Shown here: piece by piece, positions 47,563 to 56,762 of the stretch
Position numbering within the stretch: the first letter of the stretch is position 1
Layout: each line of letters opens with the position of its first letter
Source of the DNA: Sphaerisporangium krabiense
GTDB taxonomy: Bacteria > Actinomycetota > Actinomycetes > Streptosporangiales > Streptosporangiaceae
Length of the DNA: 64,000 nt
NCBI RefSeq assembly: GCF_014200435.1
Contig: NZ_JACHBR010000001.1
Coordinates: forward strand, 310,001-374,000
Reading direction: 5' to 3'
Notes under the pieces: model-generated
What the model was told of the DNA's origin: nothing
Database searches by the model: none
Seen by the model: only the letters and a program-made list of their open reading frames with translations
Made by a program: the position numbers and the translations under genes

Positions 47563-49587
47563 TCAGGGCAGGAAGTGTTTCAGCACCTCGGGGTTGGCCA
47601 TCGCGCCGGTGTTGGCCGCCTTCTCCACCGGGGTGCCGAGCAAGATCTTGCGCACGGGCACCTCCAGCTTCTTGCCGCTCAGCGTGCGCGGGATGCCCGG
47701 CACCTCGCGGACCTCGTTCGGCACGTGGCGCGGGGACAGCTCCGTCCGCAGCGCGGCCTTCAGCTCGGCCACCAGCTCGCCGGTCAGCGACGCGCCGGCC
47801 GCCATCGTCACGTACAGCAGCAGGCGGCCCTCCTGGCCGAGCTGCCCGGTGTCGATCACGAGGCTGTCCTCGATCTGCGGGAACCGCTCGACGACCCGGT
47901 AGAACTCGCTCGTCCCCATGCGGACGCCGCCGCGGTTCAGCGTGGAGTCCGACCGGCCGTAGATCACGCAGCCGCCGTCCGGCAGGATCTTGATCCAGTC
48001 GCCGTGCCGCCACACACCCGGGTAGTCGGCGTAGTAGCTCTCGCGGTACCGCTCGCCGTCCGGGTCGTTCCAGAACATGACCGGCATGGACGGCATGGGG
48101 CTGGTCAGCACCAGTTCGCCCACCTCGCCGACGACCGGGCGGCCCTCGGCGTCGTAGGACTCCACCGACGCGCCCAGGCAGCGGCACGGGATCACGCCCG
48201 CGCGCACCGGCAGCACCGGCACCGCGCCCACGAAACCCGTGCAGACGTCCGTGCCGCCGGAGAACGACCCGAGCTGGACGTCCGGCAGCACGCCGTACAG
48301 CCAGGCGAACCCCTCGGGCGGCAGCGGCGAGCCGGTCGACCCGACGCCGCGCAGCCGCTCCAGCCCCGCCGGCTTCAGCTCCGCGCGCATCGACGCGACG
48401 ATGTACGGCGCGCCGGTGCCGAAGTAGGTGACGCCCTCCTCGGCCACCAGCCGCCACAGCGCGTCCGCCCCCGGATGCGTCGCGCTGCCGTCGTAGAGCA
48501 CGATCGCCGCGCCCACCAGCAGGCCGCCCACCAGGTAGTTCCACATCATCCAGCCGGTGGTCGTGTACCAGAAGAACACGTCCCCCTCACCGAGATCCTG
48601 GTGGAAGCTGAGAGCCTTCAGATGCTCCAGCACGATCCCGCCGTGCCCGTGGACGATCGGCTTCGGCAGCCCCGTGGTGCCCGAGGAGTACACCACCCAC
48701 AACGGATGCCCGAACGGCACCGCCTCAAAGACCAGCTCGCCGCCCTCGGCCCGCAGCTCCTCCCACGACTCGACCCGCACCCCGCCGGAAACGCCCTCCA
48801 ACGACTCGACCCGCACCCCGCCGGGAACACCGCCCCCGGCCGTGGCCGGAACGCCGCCGGGAACACCCTCCCCGGCCGTGGCCCGAATCCCGCCGGGAAC
48901 ACCCTCCTCGGGGGCGGTCCGCACGACCACGGTCGCGGCCAGGCCGGGGAGCTTGGCGGCGATACCGGCGACGACCTCCGAGCGGTCGAACCGGCGGCCG
49001 TTGTACGTGTACCCGTCCACCGCGATCAGGACCTTAGGGCTGATCTGCGCGAACCTGTCGGTCACGCTGGAGGCGCCGAAGTCCGGCGAACAGGACGACC
49101 AGACGGCGCCCAGGCTGGCCGTCGCGAGGAACGCGATCAGCGCCTCGGGGCCGTTCGGAAGATAGGCCGCCACACGGTCGCCGCGCCCGACGCCGAGCCG
49201 TACCAGCCCCGTCCTCACCCGCGCGACCTGCTCGGCCAGCTCACCGTAGGTCAGCGTCCGCCGGACCCCCGTCTCGTCGCGGGCGATCACCGCCGGGCGG
49301 CCGGGGTCGCCGCGCAGCGCGTTGGCCGCGTAATTGAGGGTGGCCCCGGCGAACCACTCCGCGCCCGGCATCGCCCCACTGAGGACGGGCCCGTCACCAC
49401 GCTCGCCCGCGACCTCGAAGTAGTCCCAGACCGACGCCCAGAACTCCTCGGGAGACCCGACGGACCACCGCCAGAGCTCCTCGTAGTCCTGCCCGGAGCG
49501 CCCGAGCCACGCGGCGAACCGCGTGATCCGCGCGTCCCTGACCACCTCCGCCGACGGCTCCCACAGCAGCGCACCTTCCTCAACCAT
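47563..49587 (-). CDS. aacS: Acetoacetyl-CoA synthetase
   Basis: 674 residues from ATG 49587. ANL-superfamily ligase activating acetoacetate to acetoacetyl-CoA with ATP. N-terminal ACAS-type region, then adenylation motifs VVYSSGTTGLPKPIVHG (P-loop-like), YTTTGWMMWN, and YGRSDSTLNRGGVRMGTSE; the C-terminal Lys region reads RTLSGKKLEVPVRK. Length is near the family norm of ~655 plus a repeat insertion described separately. TTGWMMWN and the long N-terminal region favour acetoacetate over acetate. Convergent with the flavin oxidase. Role: ketone-body or butanoate use, or supply of acetoacetyl-CoA for polyhydroxybutyrate or isoprenoid pathways. Confidence 0.94.
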   Translation of the reverse strand: MVEEGALLWEPSAEVVRDARITRFAAWLGRSGQDYEELWRWSVGSPEEFWASVWDYFEVAGERGDGPVLSGAMPGAEWFAGATLNYAANALRGDPGRPAVIARDETGVRRTLTYGELAEQVARVRTGLVRLGVGRGDRVAAYLPNGPEALIAFLATASLGAVWSSCSPDFGASSVTDRFAQISPKVLIAVDGYTYNGRRFDRSEVVAGIAAKLPGLAATVVVRTAPEEGVPGGIRATAGEGVPGGVPATAGGGVPGGVRVESLEGVSGGVRVESWEELRAEGGELVFEAVPFGHPLWVVYSSGTTGLPKPIVHGHGGIVLEHLKALSFHQDLGEGDVFFWYTTTGWMMWNYLVGGLLVGAAIVLYDGSATHPGADALWRLVAEEGVTYFGTGAPYIVASMRAELKPAGLERLRGVGSTGSPLPPEGFAWLYGVLPDVQLGSFSGGTDVCTGFVGAVPVLPVRAGVIPCRCLGASVESYDAEGRPVVGEVGELVLTSPMPSMPVMFWNDPDGERYRESYYADYPGVWRHGDWIKILPDGGCVIYGRSDSTLNRGGVRMGTSEFYRVVERFPQIEDSLVIDTGQLGQEGRLLLYVTMAAGASLTGELVAELKAALRTELSPRHVPNEVREVPGIPRTLSGKKLEVPVRKILLGTPVEKAANTGAMANPEVLKHFLP
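48760..48903 (-). repeat. aacS: In-frame minisatellite, four 36-bp units, inside aacS
   Basis: Four consecutive 36-bp units encode GVPGGIRATAGE, GVPGGVPATAGG, GVPGGVRVESLE and GVSGGVRVESWE. They interrupt the linker before the VPFGHPLWVVYSSGTTG core. Units 1-2 and 3-4 are most alike, suggesting stepwise slippage or unequal exchange in units of 36 bp, which preserves the frame. Confidence 0.9.
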
Positions 49588-50362
49588 GCCCCCATCTTCT
49601 ACGCCCCCCGCCCCCCACGCCACAGGGCCGGGGCGGACCGGCGGCGAGCGGTTTCACCTGGCCCCGCGGCGTTCCGCGATGCGCGTGCGTGGTTCCGGCA
49701 TGCGGCATGGATTTCGGGGCGGACCGGGGCCGAAGTTTCGGGCTCGAGCGAGTGACGAGGCTCGGCAGTCGCGTTGACCTGCGACGACTCGTCACCTCAC
49801 CCGGCGGTGCGAAGATTCGGGGCCTGGGCGGCGACAGGCGCGCCCCCTAGCGTGGATCTCGCGACGGGCGAGGGCCGCGACCGGGCGGCCGTCCCCGTCG
49901 CCACCTCGCGGCGACCCCGCGAGCCCGACACCATGACGCCGACGCGATCGTCCGGACATCCCCGATCGCCGGCGTGCGCCGCCGAGCCCCCACAGCGTCG
50001 TGACCTCGGCGCCGCGAGCCTCGTGGAGCAGGCCCGCGGTATCCCTCACCTCGGGATACCGCGGCCTCCCGGCGCGGCGTGTCCTCACTCCCGACCCCGA
50101 CAAGCGGACACCTGCGAAGCGTCCCTTGACCGTCCAGCGCACAGGGGCCATTGGCACGGTCGAGGACGCTTCACCCGCACAAAGGCCGAACTCCCCTGCC
50201 CTCGCGCCGCGGCTAACGCCTACTCCCCCGCATTCAGACGATCACTGAGTCTCCCTGACGATTTCGGGGAGCGCGAGGGGGGCGGAGCCTCCTGGGAAAT
50301 ACAGCCCGAGCCGGAGGGCCCCCGGGGCCCGGAGGCGAGGACCATGTCCGGAGGGGGCCGGG
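49588..50362. other. Gene-poor stretch
   Basis: 775 bp between the aacS start and the HAD gene stop. Open frames here show no codon bias or homology I trust. The one clear structure is the hairpin at 50034-50064. It may be eroded sequence or may hold an RNA not recognisable by eye. Confidence 0.4.
50034..50064. repeat. Perfect 12-bp inverted repeat (hairpin or operator)
   Basis: CCGCGGTATCCC (50034-50045), loop TCACCTC, then GGGATACCGCGG (50053-50064). With a one-base bulge it extends through AGG/CCT. No T-tract follows on either strand. It is more than 290 bp from the nearest gene end, so neither a simple terminator nor a promoter-proximal operator for a known gene. Confidence 0.7.
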
Positions 50363-51082
50363 TCAGGCCGGGCGGGGGGTCAGAGGGGTGGTGAGGTGGG
50401 AGATGGCGGCGGCTACCTCTGAGGGGTTTGTCAGGTCGTCCAGGACCAGGTTGGCGCCGGCGTCGCGGAGTTCGGTGGTGGTGGAGCGGCCGGAGGCCAC
50501 GGCGATCATGGTGGCGCCGGCGATGCGGGCGGCCTGGACGTCGCGGGTGGAGTCGCCGATGAGGACGGTGTTGGAACCGTCGCAGGCGAAGCCGTACATC
50601 TGCTTGACGCGGCTCTGGGCGACCTGGAGCAAAGTGGCCTTGGGGTAGACCTCCTCGCCGTAGCCGCCGACCTCGAAGTCCACGAAGGCGTCCAGCCCGA
50701 ACGCGCGGAGCTTGTGGACGGCGTTGCTCTTGATGGTGCCGGTGAGGACGGACTGGACGACGCCGTCCAGGCGGGAGACCGCCTTGAGGGCGTCCTTGGC
50801 GCCGGGCATGGCGCGGCCGTCCTTGTCCAGGCGCCTGCGGCGGCCGGCGAAGGCCCCGGCGAGCGCGTCGATGAACCGGGGCAGGTGATCGTCGTTCGGG
50901 ACGATGCCGTTGATGGCGAGCGTCTCGAAGATGATCTCCGAGTCGGGGCGGCCCATCGCGGGCGCGAGCTTCACGAGCGGGCGTCCGGTGACCTGCCGGA
51001 ACGCGTCGGCGTAGGCCTCACGGGTGACGATCGTGACGTCGACCAGGGTGAGGTCGACGTTCCAGAGCACGAGACGGTTAAT
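50363..51082 (-). CDS. HAD-fold protein with Asn for the nucleophilic Asp
   Basis: 239 residues if started at an ATT codon (51082). Haloacid-dehalogenase fold: motif I reads LWNVDLTLVDV, where the first Asp of the usual DxDGT is Asn; motif II Thr/Ser is VLTGT; motif III Lys is in VYPKATLL; motif IV GDSTRD. The Asn for Asp should cripple phospho-enzyme chemistry, so a binding or regulatory role is possible. The automatic GTG start at 51070 would cut the first strand short; ATT at 51082 has GGAGG exactly 6 nt upstream and restores INRLVLWNVD. First of three HAD-type genes within 3 kb. Confidence 0.8.
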   Translation of the reverse strand: MNRLVLWNVDLTLVDVTIVTREAYADAFRQVTGRPLVKLAPAMGRPDSEIIFETLAINGIVPNDDHLPRFIDALAGAFAGRRRRLDKDGRAMPGAKDALKAVSRLDGVVQSVLTGTIKSNAVHKLRAFGLDAFVDFEVGGYGEEVYPKATLLQVAQSRVKQMYGFACDGSNTVLIGDSTRDVQAARIAGATMIAVASGRSTTTELRDAGANLVLDDLTNPSEVAAAISHLTTPLTPRPA

Positions 51083-51221
51083 GGGGGGCCTCCGAAGGCG
51101 CGTGACCGGTGCGCTCAGAGTACGACGATTAGCGACCGCGGGCGTCCGCCGATGCCGAACTCGTTTCGGGCGCGGGGCTCCCCGCCGACCCCACGGCCGC
51201 GCCGGATCGGGTGCCGGAGGG

Positions 51222-51860
51222 TCAGCTCGCGAACTCCAGGGCGGCGGTGAGGGATTCGACGACGGGGAAGCCGGAGGCGTTCAGGTCGGCGCGGCTGGTC
51301 ATGCCGCCCGTGTAGAGGACGGCCGTGGCGCCGACGTGCTCGGCGGCGTGGGCGTCGTCGATGCTGTCGCCGATGACGAGGACCTGGGAGGGGTCGACGC
51401 GCAGGGCGGCGATGTGGGCCACCATGTGCTCGGCCTTGGCGCCGCCGGGGGCGCCGTCGTTAAGGCCGTCGATCCGATCGAAGTAACCGGCGATGCCGAG
51501 TTCCGCCGCCTTGGCGACCAGGCGGTCGTGCGTCCACATGGACAGCAGGGACTGCGTGCGCCCCGCGTCGGTCCAGGATCGCAGCGCGGTGAGCGCGTCT
51601 TCGGCGAGGGCACAGGACAGCATGAGGCGGTGGTAGTGGTCGTGGAAGACCGCGTCCAGCCTCACCCACTCGTCGTCGTCCAGCGGGCGGCCGAGGATGC
51701 GCTCGTAGGCGACCCAGATCGGACGGGTGTACGCGGCGCGGAAGCCGTCGGCGTCGAACGCCGCGAGCCCATAGGGCTTGAAGACCTCGTTGGTGGCCTC
51801 GACGACGGCGTCGATGTCGTGGAAGAGCGTGCCGTTCCAGTCCCAGATGATGTGCTTCAT
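51222..51860 (-). CDS. HAD-superfamily phosphatase
   Basis: 212 residues from ATG 51860. Motif I IIWDWNGTLFHD keeps the nucleophilic Asp with Asn at the second position, a common subclass. Helical cap ~20-90, motif II in TQSLLSMWT, motif III Lys in GGAKAEHM, motif IV VIGDSIDDAHAA. Likely hydrolyses a small phosphomonoester such as a sugar phosphate or phosphoglycolate; the substrate cannot be told. Same strand as both other HAD genes. Confidence 0.87.
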   Translation of the reverse strand: MKHIIWDWNGTLFHDIDAVVEATNEVFKPYGLAAFDADGFRAAYTRPIWVAYERILGRPLDDDEWVRLDAVFHDHYHRLMLSCALAEDALTALRSWTDAGRTQSLLSMWTHDRLVAKAAELGIAGYFDRIDGLNDGAPGGAKAEHMVAHIAALRVDPSQVLVIGDSIDDAHAAEHVGATAVLYTGGMTSRADLNASGFPVVESLTAALEFAS

Positions 51861-51921
51861 GGCACGGTCAAGGGTAGACCAGCGCCGGGGAACGCCCCAC
51901 TCGTTTTTCCGGCACTCCCGC

Positions 51922-52428
51922 TCAGTCGAGCAGGTCGGGGATCTCCTGGGTGGCGTACCACATCAGCTCGTGGGCCTCGGCGCCGTCGACCTCGAACCGC
52001 GCGTCGTCGTCGCCTCCGTCGGCGGCGAAGACGGCGGCCACGGCGGACTCGATGTCCGGGACGGCCTCGGTGTCGTCGACGTGGACCGCCGCGACGGCGG
52101 ACAGCGGGACGGTCACGGGAACACGGACGCGGGAGCGGTCCTCCAGGTCGACGCCGGCGGTGACGGCGGCGTCGGGGACCTCGGCGGCGACGACGACCCT
52201 GCGGGCGGGGACCTCGACGCCGTCGGCGCGGTCGGCGGCCAGCATGCGCAGGGACGCCCGGGCGGCGTCGGTGAGGGCCACGTACTCGAGTTCCTCGGTG
52301 TCCCCGGAGACGTACCACTCGATCAGCGCGGGGGTGACCGCGTAGCCGGTCAGCGGGGCCGGGCCGACCTCTCCGGTCGCCGCCGCCCGGGCGAGCCCGG
52401 GCAGTGTGCACGGCAGGTAGACGCGCAT
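51922..52428 (-). CDS. DUF6912-like conserved actinobacterial protein
   Basis: 168 residues from ATG 52428 (GAGG 5 nt upstream; the ATG at 52452 lacks one). It begins MRVYLPCTLPGLARAAATGEVG, the hallmark opening of a conserved actinobacterial family known only by a domain-of-unknown-function label, and ends ELMWYATQEIPDLLD. Acidic, soluble, no membrane helix. 61 nt upstream of the HAD phosphatase gene, so possibly co-transcribed. Function unknown. Confidence 0.8.
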   Translation of the reverse strand: MRVYLPCTLPGLARAAATGEVGPAPLTGYAVTPALIEWYVSGDTEELEYVALTDAARASLRMLAADRADGVEVPARRVVVAAEVPDAAVTAGVDLEDRSRVRVPVTVPLSAVAAVHVDDTEAVPDIESAVAAVFAADGGDDDARFEVDGAEAHELMWYATQEIPDLLD

Positions 52429-52527
52429 GCGTTCCTCAATCACGATGGTCACGGGTCGCGGAGAACCCTTGATGCGGGGTGCCGGCGCGTCAGGCGGGCG
52501 CCGGCCTCCTAAGAGTGTGCCAGCCGA

Positions 52528-53175
52528 TCATGTGAGGCGGAGACGCACCCGGCACAGCGCCTCCACCGCCGTGATCGTGGCGTCGGCGTCCTGGTGGTGC
52601 AGGCCGACCATGCCGACGGCCTGGGCCGCCACGATGTTGGCCTCGATGTCGTCGATGAACACGCACTGCTCGGCGGTCAGGTCCACCAGGCCGAGGGCGT
52701 GGTGGAAGATGCGCGGCTCGGGCTTGCGCATGCCGACCTCGCCGGAGATGACGATGGCGTCGAAGCAGGAGTCCCAGCCTTCCCGGAGGTAGTGGTCTCC
52801 CCAGGAGTTGGACACCAGGCAGGTGGCGAGCCCGGCGGCCCGGGCGGCGCGCAGCATGGCGTACATGGGCTCGACGGGGCGGAAGCCGGCGAACATGCGG
52901 GTGAGGAGCCCTTCCGCGGCCGGTGGCACGCCGTCGAGCGTGAGGAGCCGTGCGGCCAGGTCGCGTTCGAACTCGGCCGCGGTGATCTCGCCGCGCTCCA
53001 GCGCGTGGATGGGGTTCTCCCCGTCGCCGCAGTCGTAGGCGTGGGAGATGAGCCGGCTCATCAGGTCGCGATAGTGGGCGGCGTCGATGCCGTCGGCGCT
53101 GTGCCACTCGGCGATGGCCTCGTGCAGGCCGGTGGTGAGCACGCCACCCCAGTCGATCAGCACACCCTTCACCAC
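52528..53175 (-). CDS. HAD-IA family hydrolase
   Basis: 215 residues. Motif I VLIDWGGVLTTG (nucleophilic Asp present, second acidic residue replaced by Gly as in the epoxide-hydrolase N-terminal-phosphatase subgroup), motif II CLVSNSWGD, motif III Lys in MRKPEPRIFHHAL, motif IV FIDDIEANI. Possible phosphatase on sugar or lipid phosphates. Separated by 50 bp from the GH3 gene that follows on the same strand. Confidence 0.88.
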   Translation of the reverse strand: MVKGVLIDWGGVLTTGLHEAIAEWHSADGIDAAHYRDLMSRLISHAYDCGDGENPIHALERGEITAAEFERDLAARLLTLDGVPPAAEGLLTRMFAGFRPVEPMYAMLRAARAAGLATCLVSNSWGDHYLREGWDSCFDAIVISGEVGMRKPEPRIFHHALGLVDLTAEQCVFIDDIEANIVAAQAVGMVGLHHQDADATITAVEALCRVRLRLT

Positions 53176-53225
53176 ATCTGCCCCCTTTTCACGGGTCGGC
53201 CTTTCAGCGTAAGCCGGAACGGGCT

Positions 53226-54968
53226 CTAGCGCGCCTCCAGCCCCACCGGAAGCCGTCCCTCAGGGGCGAGGTCGCCGGTGAGCGCCTTGGCTGCGGCGCG
53301 CAGCGAGGCGTCGGCGTCGGCGTAGACGGCGAGCGCGATGTCGTACCCGCGCAGGCGCGTCAGCTCGTACGGCGCTCCCATCGACACCACCACGACCTTT
53401 TTGCCGGTGGCGGCCATCGCGGTGACGAGCCGGGTCTGGGCCGGGCCGGCGTCCTCCGTGGTGACCACGACGGTGTCGGCGCGGGCCGCCGCCGCGCGGG
53501 CCCGCGCGATCTCGGACGCCGTCGGGGTGTCCCCCGTGCCCACGGCCGTCGCGTCGTCCAGCATGCCGGCCAGGCGCCTGCCCGCCGGGCCGGTGACCAG
53601 GACGTCGCCCTTCACCGGCAGCCGGTCGGCGCCCTTGACCGCCGTGACCGACCGGTCGGCGACGCCCTGCACGGCCTTGCGGTGCTCGGCCGAGCGCAGG
53701 ACCTCGGCGGCCTCGTCCGCGTCGGCGGCGGGGGCGGTCAGGATGCCGCGGGCCTCCTTCAGCTCCAGCAGGCGGGTGACGGACCGGTCGAGCCGCTCGC
53801 CGGAGATGCGGCCGGACCGCACGGCGGCCAGCACCGCGCCGTGGGCCGCGCGGAAGTCGGGGGGCATGAGCAGCAGGTCGACCCCGGCGAGGACGGCGCG
53901 GACGGCGACCTCGGCGTCGCCGTACTTCTCGCGCACGCCCGCCATGTCCAGCGCGTCGGTGGACACCACGCCGTCGTAGCCGAGCTTGTCGCGGAGCAGG
54001 CCGGTGAGGATCGGCTTGGACAGCGTGGCGGGATCGCCGGACGGGTCGAGCTTGGGCATCACGACGTGGGCGGACATGACGATGTCCACGCCGCGCCGGG
54101 CGGCCTCCTCGAACGGCGGGGCGTCGAGCCTCTCCCACTCGGAGCGCGAGTGCCGGATCACAGGCAGCCCGCTGTGGCTGTCGACCTTGGTGTCGCCGTG
54201 CCCAGGGAAGTGCTTGGCTGCGGCGCCGACCCCTGCCTCGTGGAAGCCGTCCACCGCGGCGCCGACCATGGCGGCGACCCGTTCGGGGTCCGAGCCGTAC
54301 GAGCGCGAGCCGATGACGGGGTTCGCCGGGTTGACGTTGACGTCGGCGACCGGCGCGAAGTCGAGGTTGACGCCGACCGCCCGCAACTCCTCGCCGGTCA
54401 CGCGCGCGGCCGTGCGGGCCGAGGCGGGATCGCCGGTGGCGCCGAGCGCCATGCTGCCGGGCACGTCGGTGACCAGCGAGCCGAGCCGGGAGACCACGCC
54501 GTTCTCCTGGTCGGCGCCGATGATCAGGGGGATCTTGGACGCCTTCTGCAGGCCGTTGGTGAGCGCGACGAGCTGGGAGGCCCCCTCCACGTTGCCGGCC
54601 CAGGGGAAGATGATGACCCCGCCGGGACGGTACTTCTCGACGACCTCGGCCGGGCTCCCCACGCCGTACCTGGCGCGGTTCTCGGCGTGGGCGGCGCCGG
54701 CGCGGGGGCCGTAGAGGACGGGCATGAACAGCTGGCCCACCTTGTCCTCGACGCTCATGGCGGCCAGCGCCGCCGACACGGCCGGGCTCGGCGACGCGCC
54801 CGGAGAGGACGGGGAGGACGGAGTCGCGCTCGGGGACGGGCTGGGCGGGGCCGGGGTGGACGGCCGCACGGGCGACGGCGAGGAGGACGCCCGCGGCGGC
54901 GCGCCGCCGCACGCGGCCGTCACGATCGCGATCAGGAGCAGCGCCACCGCGCGTACAGGTCCGGCCAT
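53226..54968 (-). CDS. GH3 beta-N-acetylhexosaminidase (NagZ-like), lipoprotein
   Basis: 580 residues. Lipobox VTAACGG (Cys20), Pro/Ser linker, GH3 (beta/alpha)8 barrel with the NagZ-type KHFPGHGDTKVDSHSGLP segment (catalytic His) and VVSTDALDMAGV (nucleophile Asp), then a second alpha/beta domain. Removes N-acetylglucosamine from peptidoglycan or chitin fragments outside the cell. It sits next to the PTS/DasR locus that imports and senses N-acetylglucosamine, so the substrate supply chain is coherent. Start ATG 54968. Confidence 0.92.
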   Translation of the reverse strand: MAGPVRAVALLLIAIVTAACGGAPPRASSSPSPVRPSTPAPPSPSPSATPSSPSSPGASPSPAVSAALAAMSVEDKVGQLFMPVLYGPRAGAAHAENRARYGVGSPAEVVEKYRPGGVIIFPWAGNVEGASQLVALTNGLQKASKIPLIIGADQENGVVSRLGSLVTDVPGSMALGATGDPASARTAARVTGEELRAVGVNLDFAPVADVNVNPANPVIGSRSYGSDPERVAAMVGAAVDGFHEAGVGAAAKHFPGHGDTKVDSHSGLPVIRHSRSEWERLDAPPFEEAARRGVDIVMSAHVVMPKLDPSGDPATLSKPILTGLLRDKLGYDGVVSTDALDMAGVREKYGDAEVAVRAVLAGVDLLLMPPDFRAAHGAVLAAVRSGRISGERLDRSVTRLLELKEARGILTAPAADADEAAEVLRSAEHRKAVQGVADRSVTAVKGADRLPVKGDVLVTGPAGRRLAGMLDDATAVGTGDTPTASEIARARAAAARADTVVVTTEDAGPAQTRLVTAMAATGKKVVVVSMGAPYELTRLRGYDIALAVYADADASLRAAAKALTGDLAPEGRLPVGLEAR

Positions 54969-55047
54969 GGCGTCAACCGTATCGGCGTCATGACCGAACG
55001 GCTCCCGACATTTGACCTAAGACTGAACATAGGCACATCAATCCCCG

Positions 55048-55064
55048 GTTCGCCGACTGCGAAC
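55048..55064. terminator. Short inverted repeat after ptsI
   Basis: GTTCGC (55048-55053) pairs with GCGAAC (55059-55064), 20 bp beyond the ptsI stop. Only 6 bp and without a T-tract; a weak candidate terminator. Confidence 0.3.
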
Positions 55065-55084
55065 ACACGATCGAAAAGTTCTCC

Positions 55085-56743
55085 TTAGGGGAGGCCGGGA
55101 AGGTGGTCGCACGCGGCGGCGCGGGCCTCGGCGGGCGTGCGGGCGGTCCGCGCGGCGGCGGCCGCCGTACGGCACTGCTCCAGCGTGTGGCGGGCCAGCG
55201 CGGCGCGCACCCAGGGCAGCGCCCGTGCGCCCATCGAGAGCGAGGAGACGCCGAGCCCCACGAGAACGCACCCGAGGGCCGGGTCGCCCCCCGCCTCCCC
55301 GCAGACCCCGCACGGCACCCCGGCCGCGGCGGCCATGGCGACCAGGTCCAGCAGGGCCGGCTGCCAGGGGTCCTGGAGCGCGGCGAGAGCGCCGGCCTCC
55401 CGGTCGGCGGCGAAGGCGTACTGGGCCAGGTCGTTGGTGCCGACCGAGAGGAAGTCGGCGACCGCGGCGATGTCGGCGGCCCTGAGCGCCGCCGCCGGCA
55501 CCTCGATCATGGCGCCCGCGCAGGTCAGCCCCGCCTCCTCGCAGGCCGCGGCGAACCAGGACGCCTCCTCGGCGGTCGCGACCATGGGCGCCATGACGCG
55601 CAGCGCCGCGGAGGTGCCCGCGGCGGCGCGCGCCAGGGCGCGGAGCTGGGCCGCGAGCACGTCCGGGTGGTCACGCAGGACGCGCAGGCCCCGCCGTCCG
55701 AGCGCCGGGTTGGGCTCGCGCCCCGGAGGCGGCAGGAAGGAGAGCGGCTTGTCGGCGCCGGCGTCCAGCACGCGCACGGTGACCGTCTTGCCGGGGAAGG
55801 CCGTCAGGACCTCGCGGTAGGCGGCCATCTGCTCCTCCTCCGAGGGCGCCTGCCCACGGTCGAGGAACAGGAGCTCGGTGCGGTAGAGGCCGACGCCCTC
55901 GGCGCCGTGCCGCAGCGCGGACGGCACGTCGCCGGGACCGCCGATGTTGGCCAGCAGCGCCACCGGGTGGCCGTCCGAGGTGGCGCCGGGAGCGGCGGGC
56001 ACGGCGGGCACGGTCTCGCGCTCGCGCGCGGCGCGCAGCGTGGCGGCGACCTGCTCCCGCGAGGGCAGGACGCGGACGACGCCGGTGTCGCCGTCGACCA
56101 GCAGGGGCGTCCCGGGGGCGATCGAGGCCGCCCCGGCGCAGGCCACGACGGCGGGCACGCCGAGCGCCCTGGCCAGGATCGCGGTGTGGCTGGTGGGCCC
56201 GCCCTCCTCGGTGACGAAGGCGGCGACGATCTCCGGGGACAGCAGCGCGGTGTCGGCGGGCGCGAGGTCCCGGGCGACCAGCACGTACGGCCGGCCGGCC
56301 GCGCGGGGCAGGCCGGGCATGGGCACGCCGGCCAGCTCGGCGACCACTCGATCGCGGATGTCGTCGAGGTCGGCCGCGCGGGCGCCGAGGTAGCCGCCGA
56401 TGCCGGAAAGGATGTCGCGATAGTGGAGGAACGCCTCGAAGACCGCGCGTTCCGCGGCGGTCCCGTCGCCGATGAGCGCGGTGACGTCGGCGGACAGCGC
56501 CGGATCGCGGGCGATCATGGCCTGGGCCGCGAGCACGTCCTTGGCGTCGCCGCCGGCCGCCTCGCCCCTGGCCTCCAGTTCGGCCGCCACCCGCTCCATG
56601 GCGGCCTCGGCCCGCGCCGCCTCCGCGGCGGGGTCCCCGCCGTGCCGCGCACCGGGCGCGGGCTCCGGCACGGCGCCGGTCATGACGTACGCGGGTCCGT
56701 ATCCGGCGCCCGGGCTGACGCCGGCCCCTGCGAGCCTCTCCAT
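55085..56743 (-). CDS. ptsI: PTS enzyme I
   Basis: 552 residues. Phosphoenolpyruvate-protein phosphotransferase that autophosphorylates and passes phosphate to HPr. The active His is in TEEGGPTSHTAILAR. The PEP-binding barrel has GVGLYRTELLFLDRGQ and the C-terminal Cys segment PCGVCGEAGGDPALG. Slightly shorter than the usual ~570. 19 nt after ptsH on the same strand. Cytoplasmic dimer. Confidence 0.97.
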   Translation of the reverse strand: MERLAGAGVSPGAGYGPAYVMTGAVPEPAPGARHGGDPAAEAARAEAAMERVAAELEARGEAAGGDAKDVLAAQAMIARDPALSADVTALIGDGTAAERAVFEAFLHYRDILSGIGGYLGARAADLDDIRDRVVAELAGVPMPGLPRAAGRPYVLVARDLAPADTALLSPEIVAAFVTEEGGPTSHTAILARALGVPAVVACAGAASIAPGTPLLVDGDTGVVRVLPSREQVAATLRAARERETVPAVPAAPGATSDGHPVALLANIGGPGDVPSALRHGAEGVGLYRTELLFLDRGQAPSEEEQMAAYREVLTAFPGKTVTVRVLDAGADKPLSFLPPPGREPNPALGRRGLRVLRDHPDVLAAQLRALARAAAGTSAALRVMAPMVATAEEASWFAAACEEAGLTCAGAMIEVPAAALRAADIAAVADFLSVGTNDLAQYAFAADREAGALAALQDPWQPALLDLVAMAAAAGVPCGVCGEAGGDPALGCVLVGLGVSSLSMGARALPWVRAALARHTLEQCRTAAAAARTARTPAEARAAACDHLPGLP

Positions 56744-56762
56744 CGCCGCGCGCGCCCCCCGG

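Noticed and set aside
45835..49755. 1306-codon plus-strand frame across the oxidase and aacS
   Set aside because: It shares DNA with two well-supported genes on opposite strands and reads as Arg/Pro/Gly-rich shadow sequence.
49774..50394. 206-codon frame in the gene-poor stretch
   Set aside because: No ribosome-binding site, no recognisable domain, biased composition, and it overlaps the HAD gene end.
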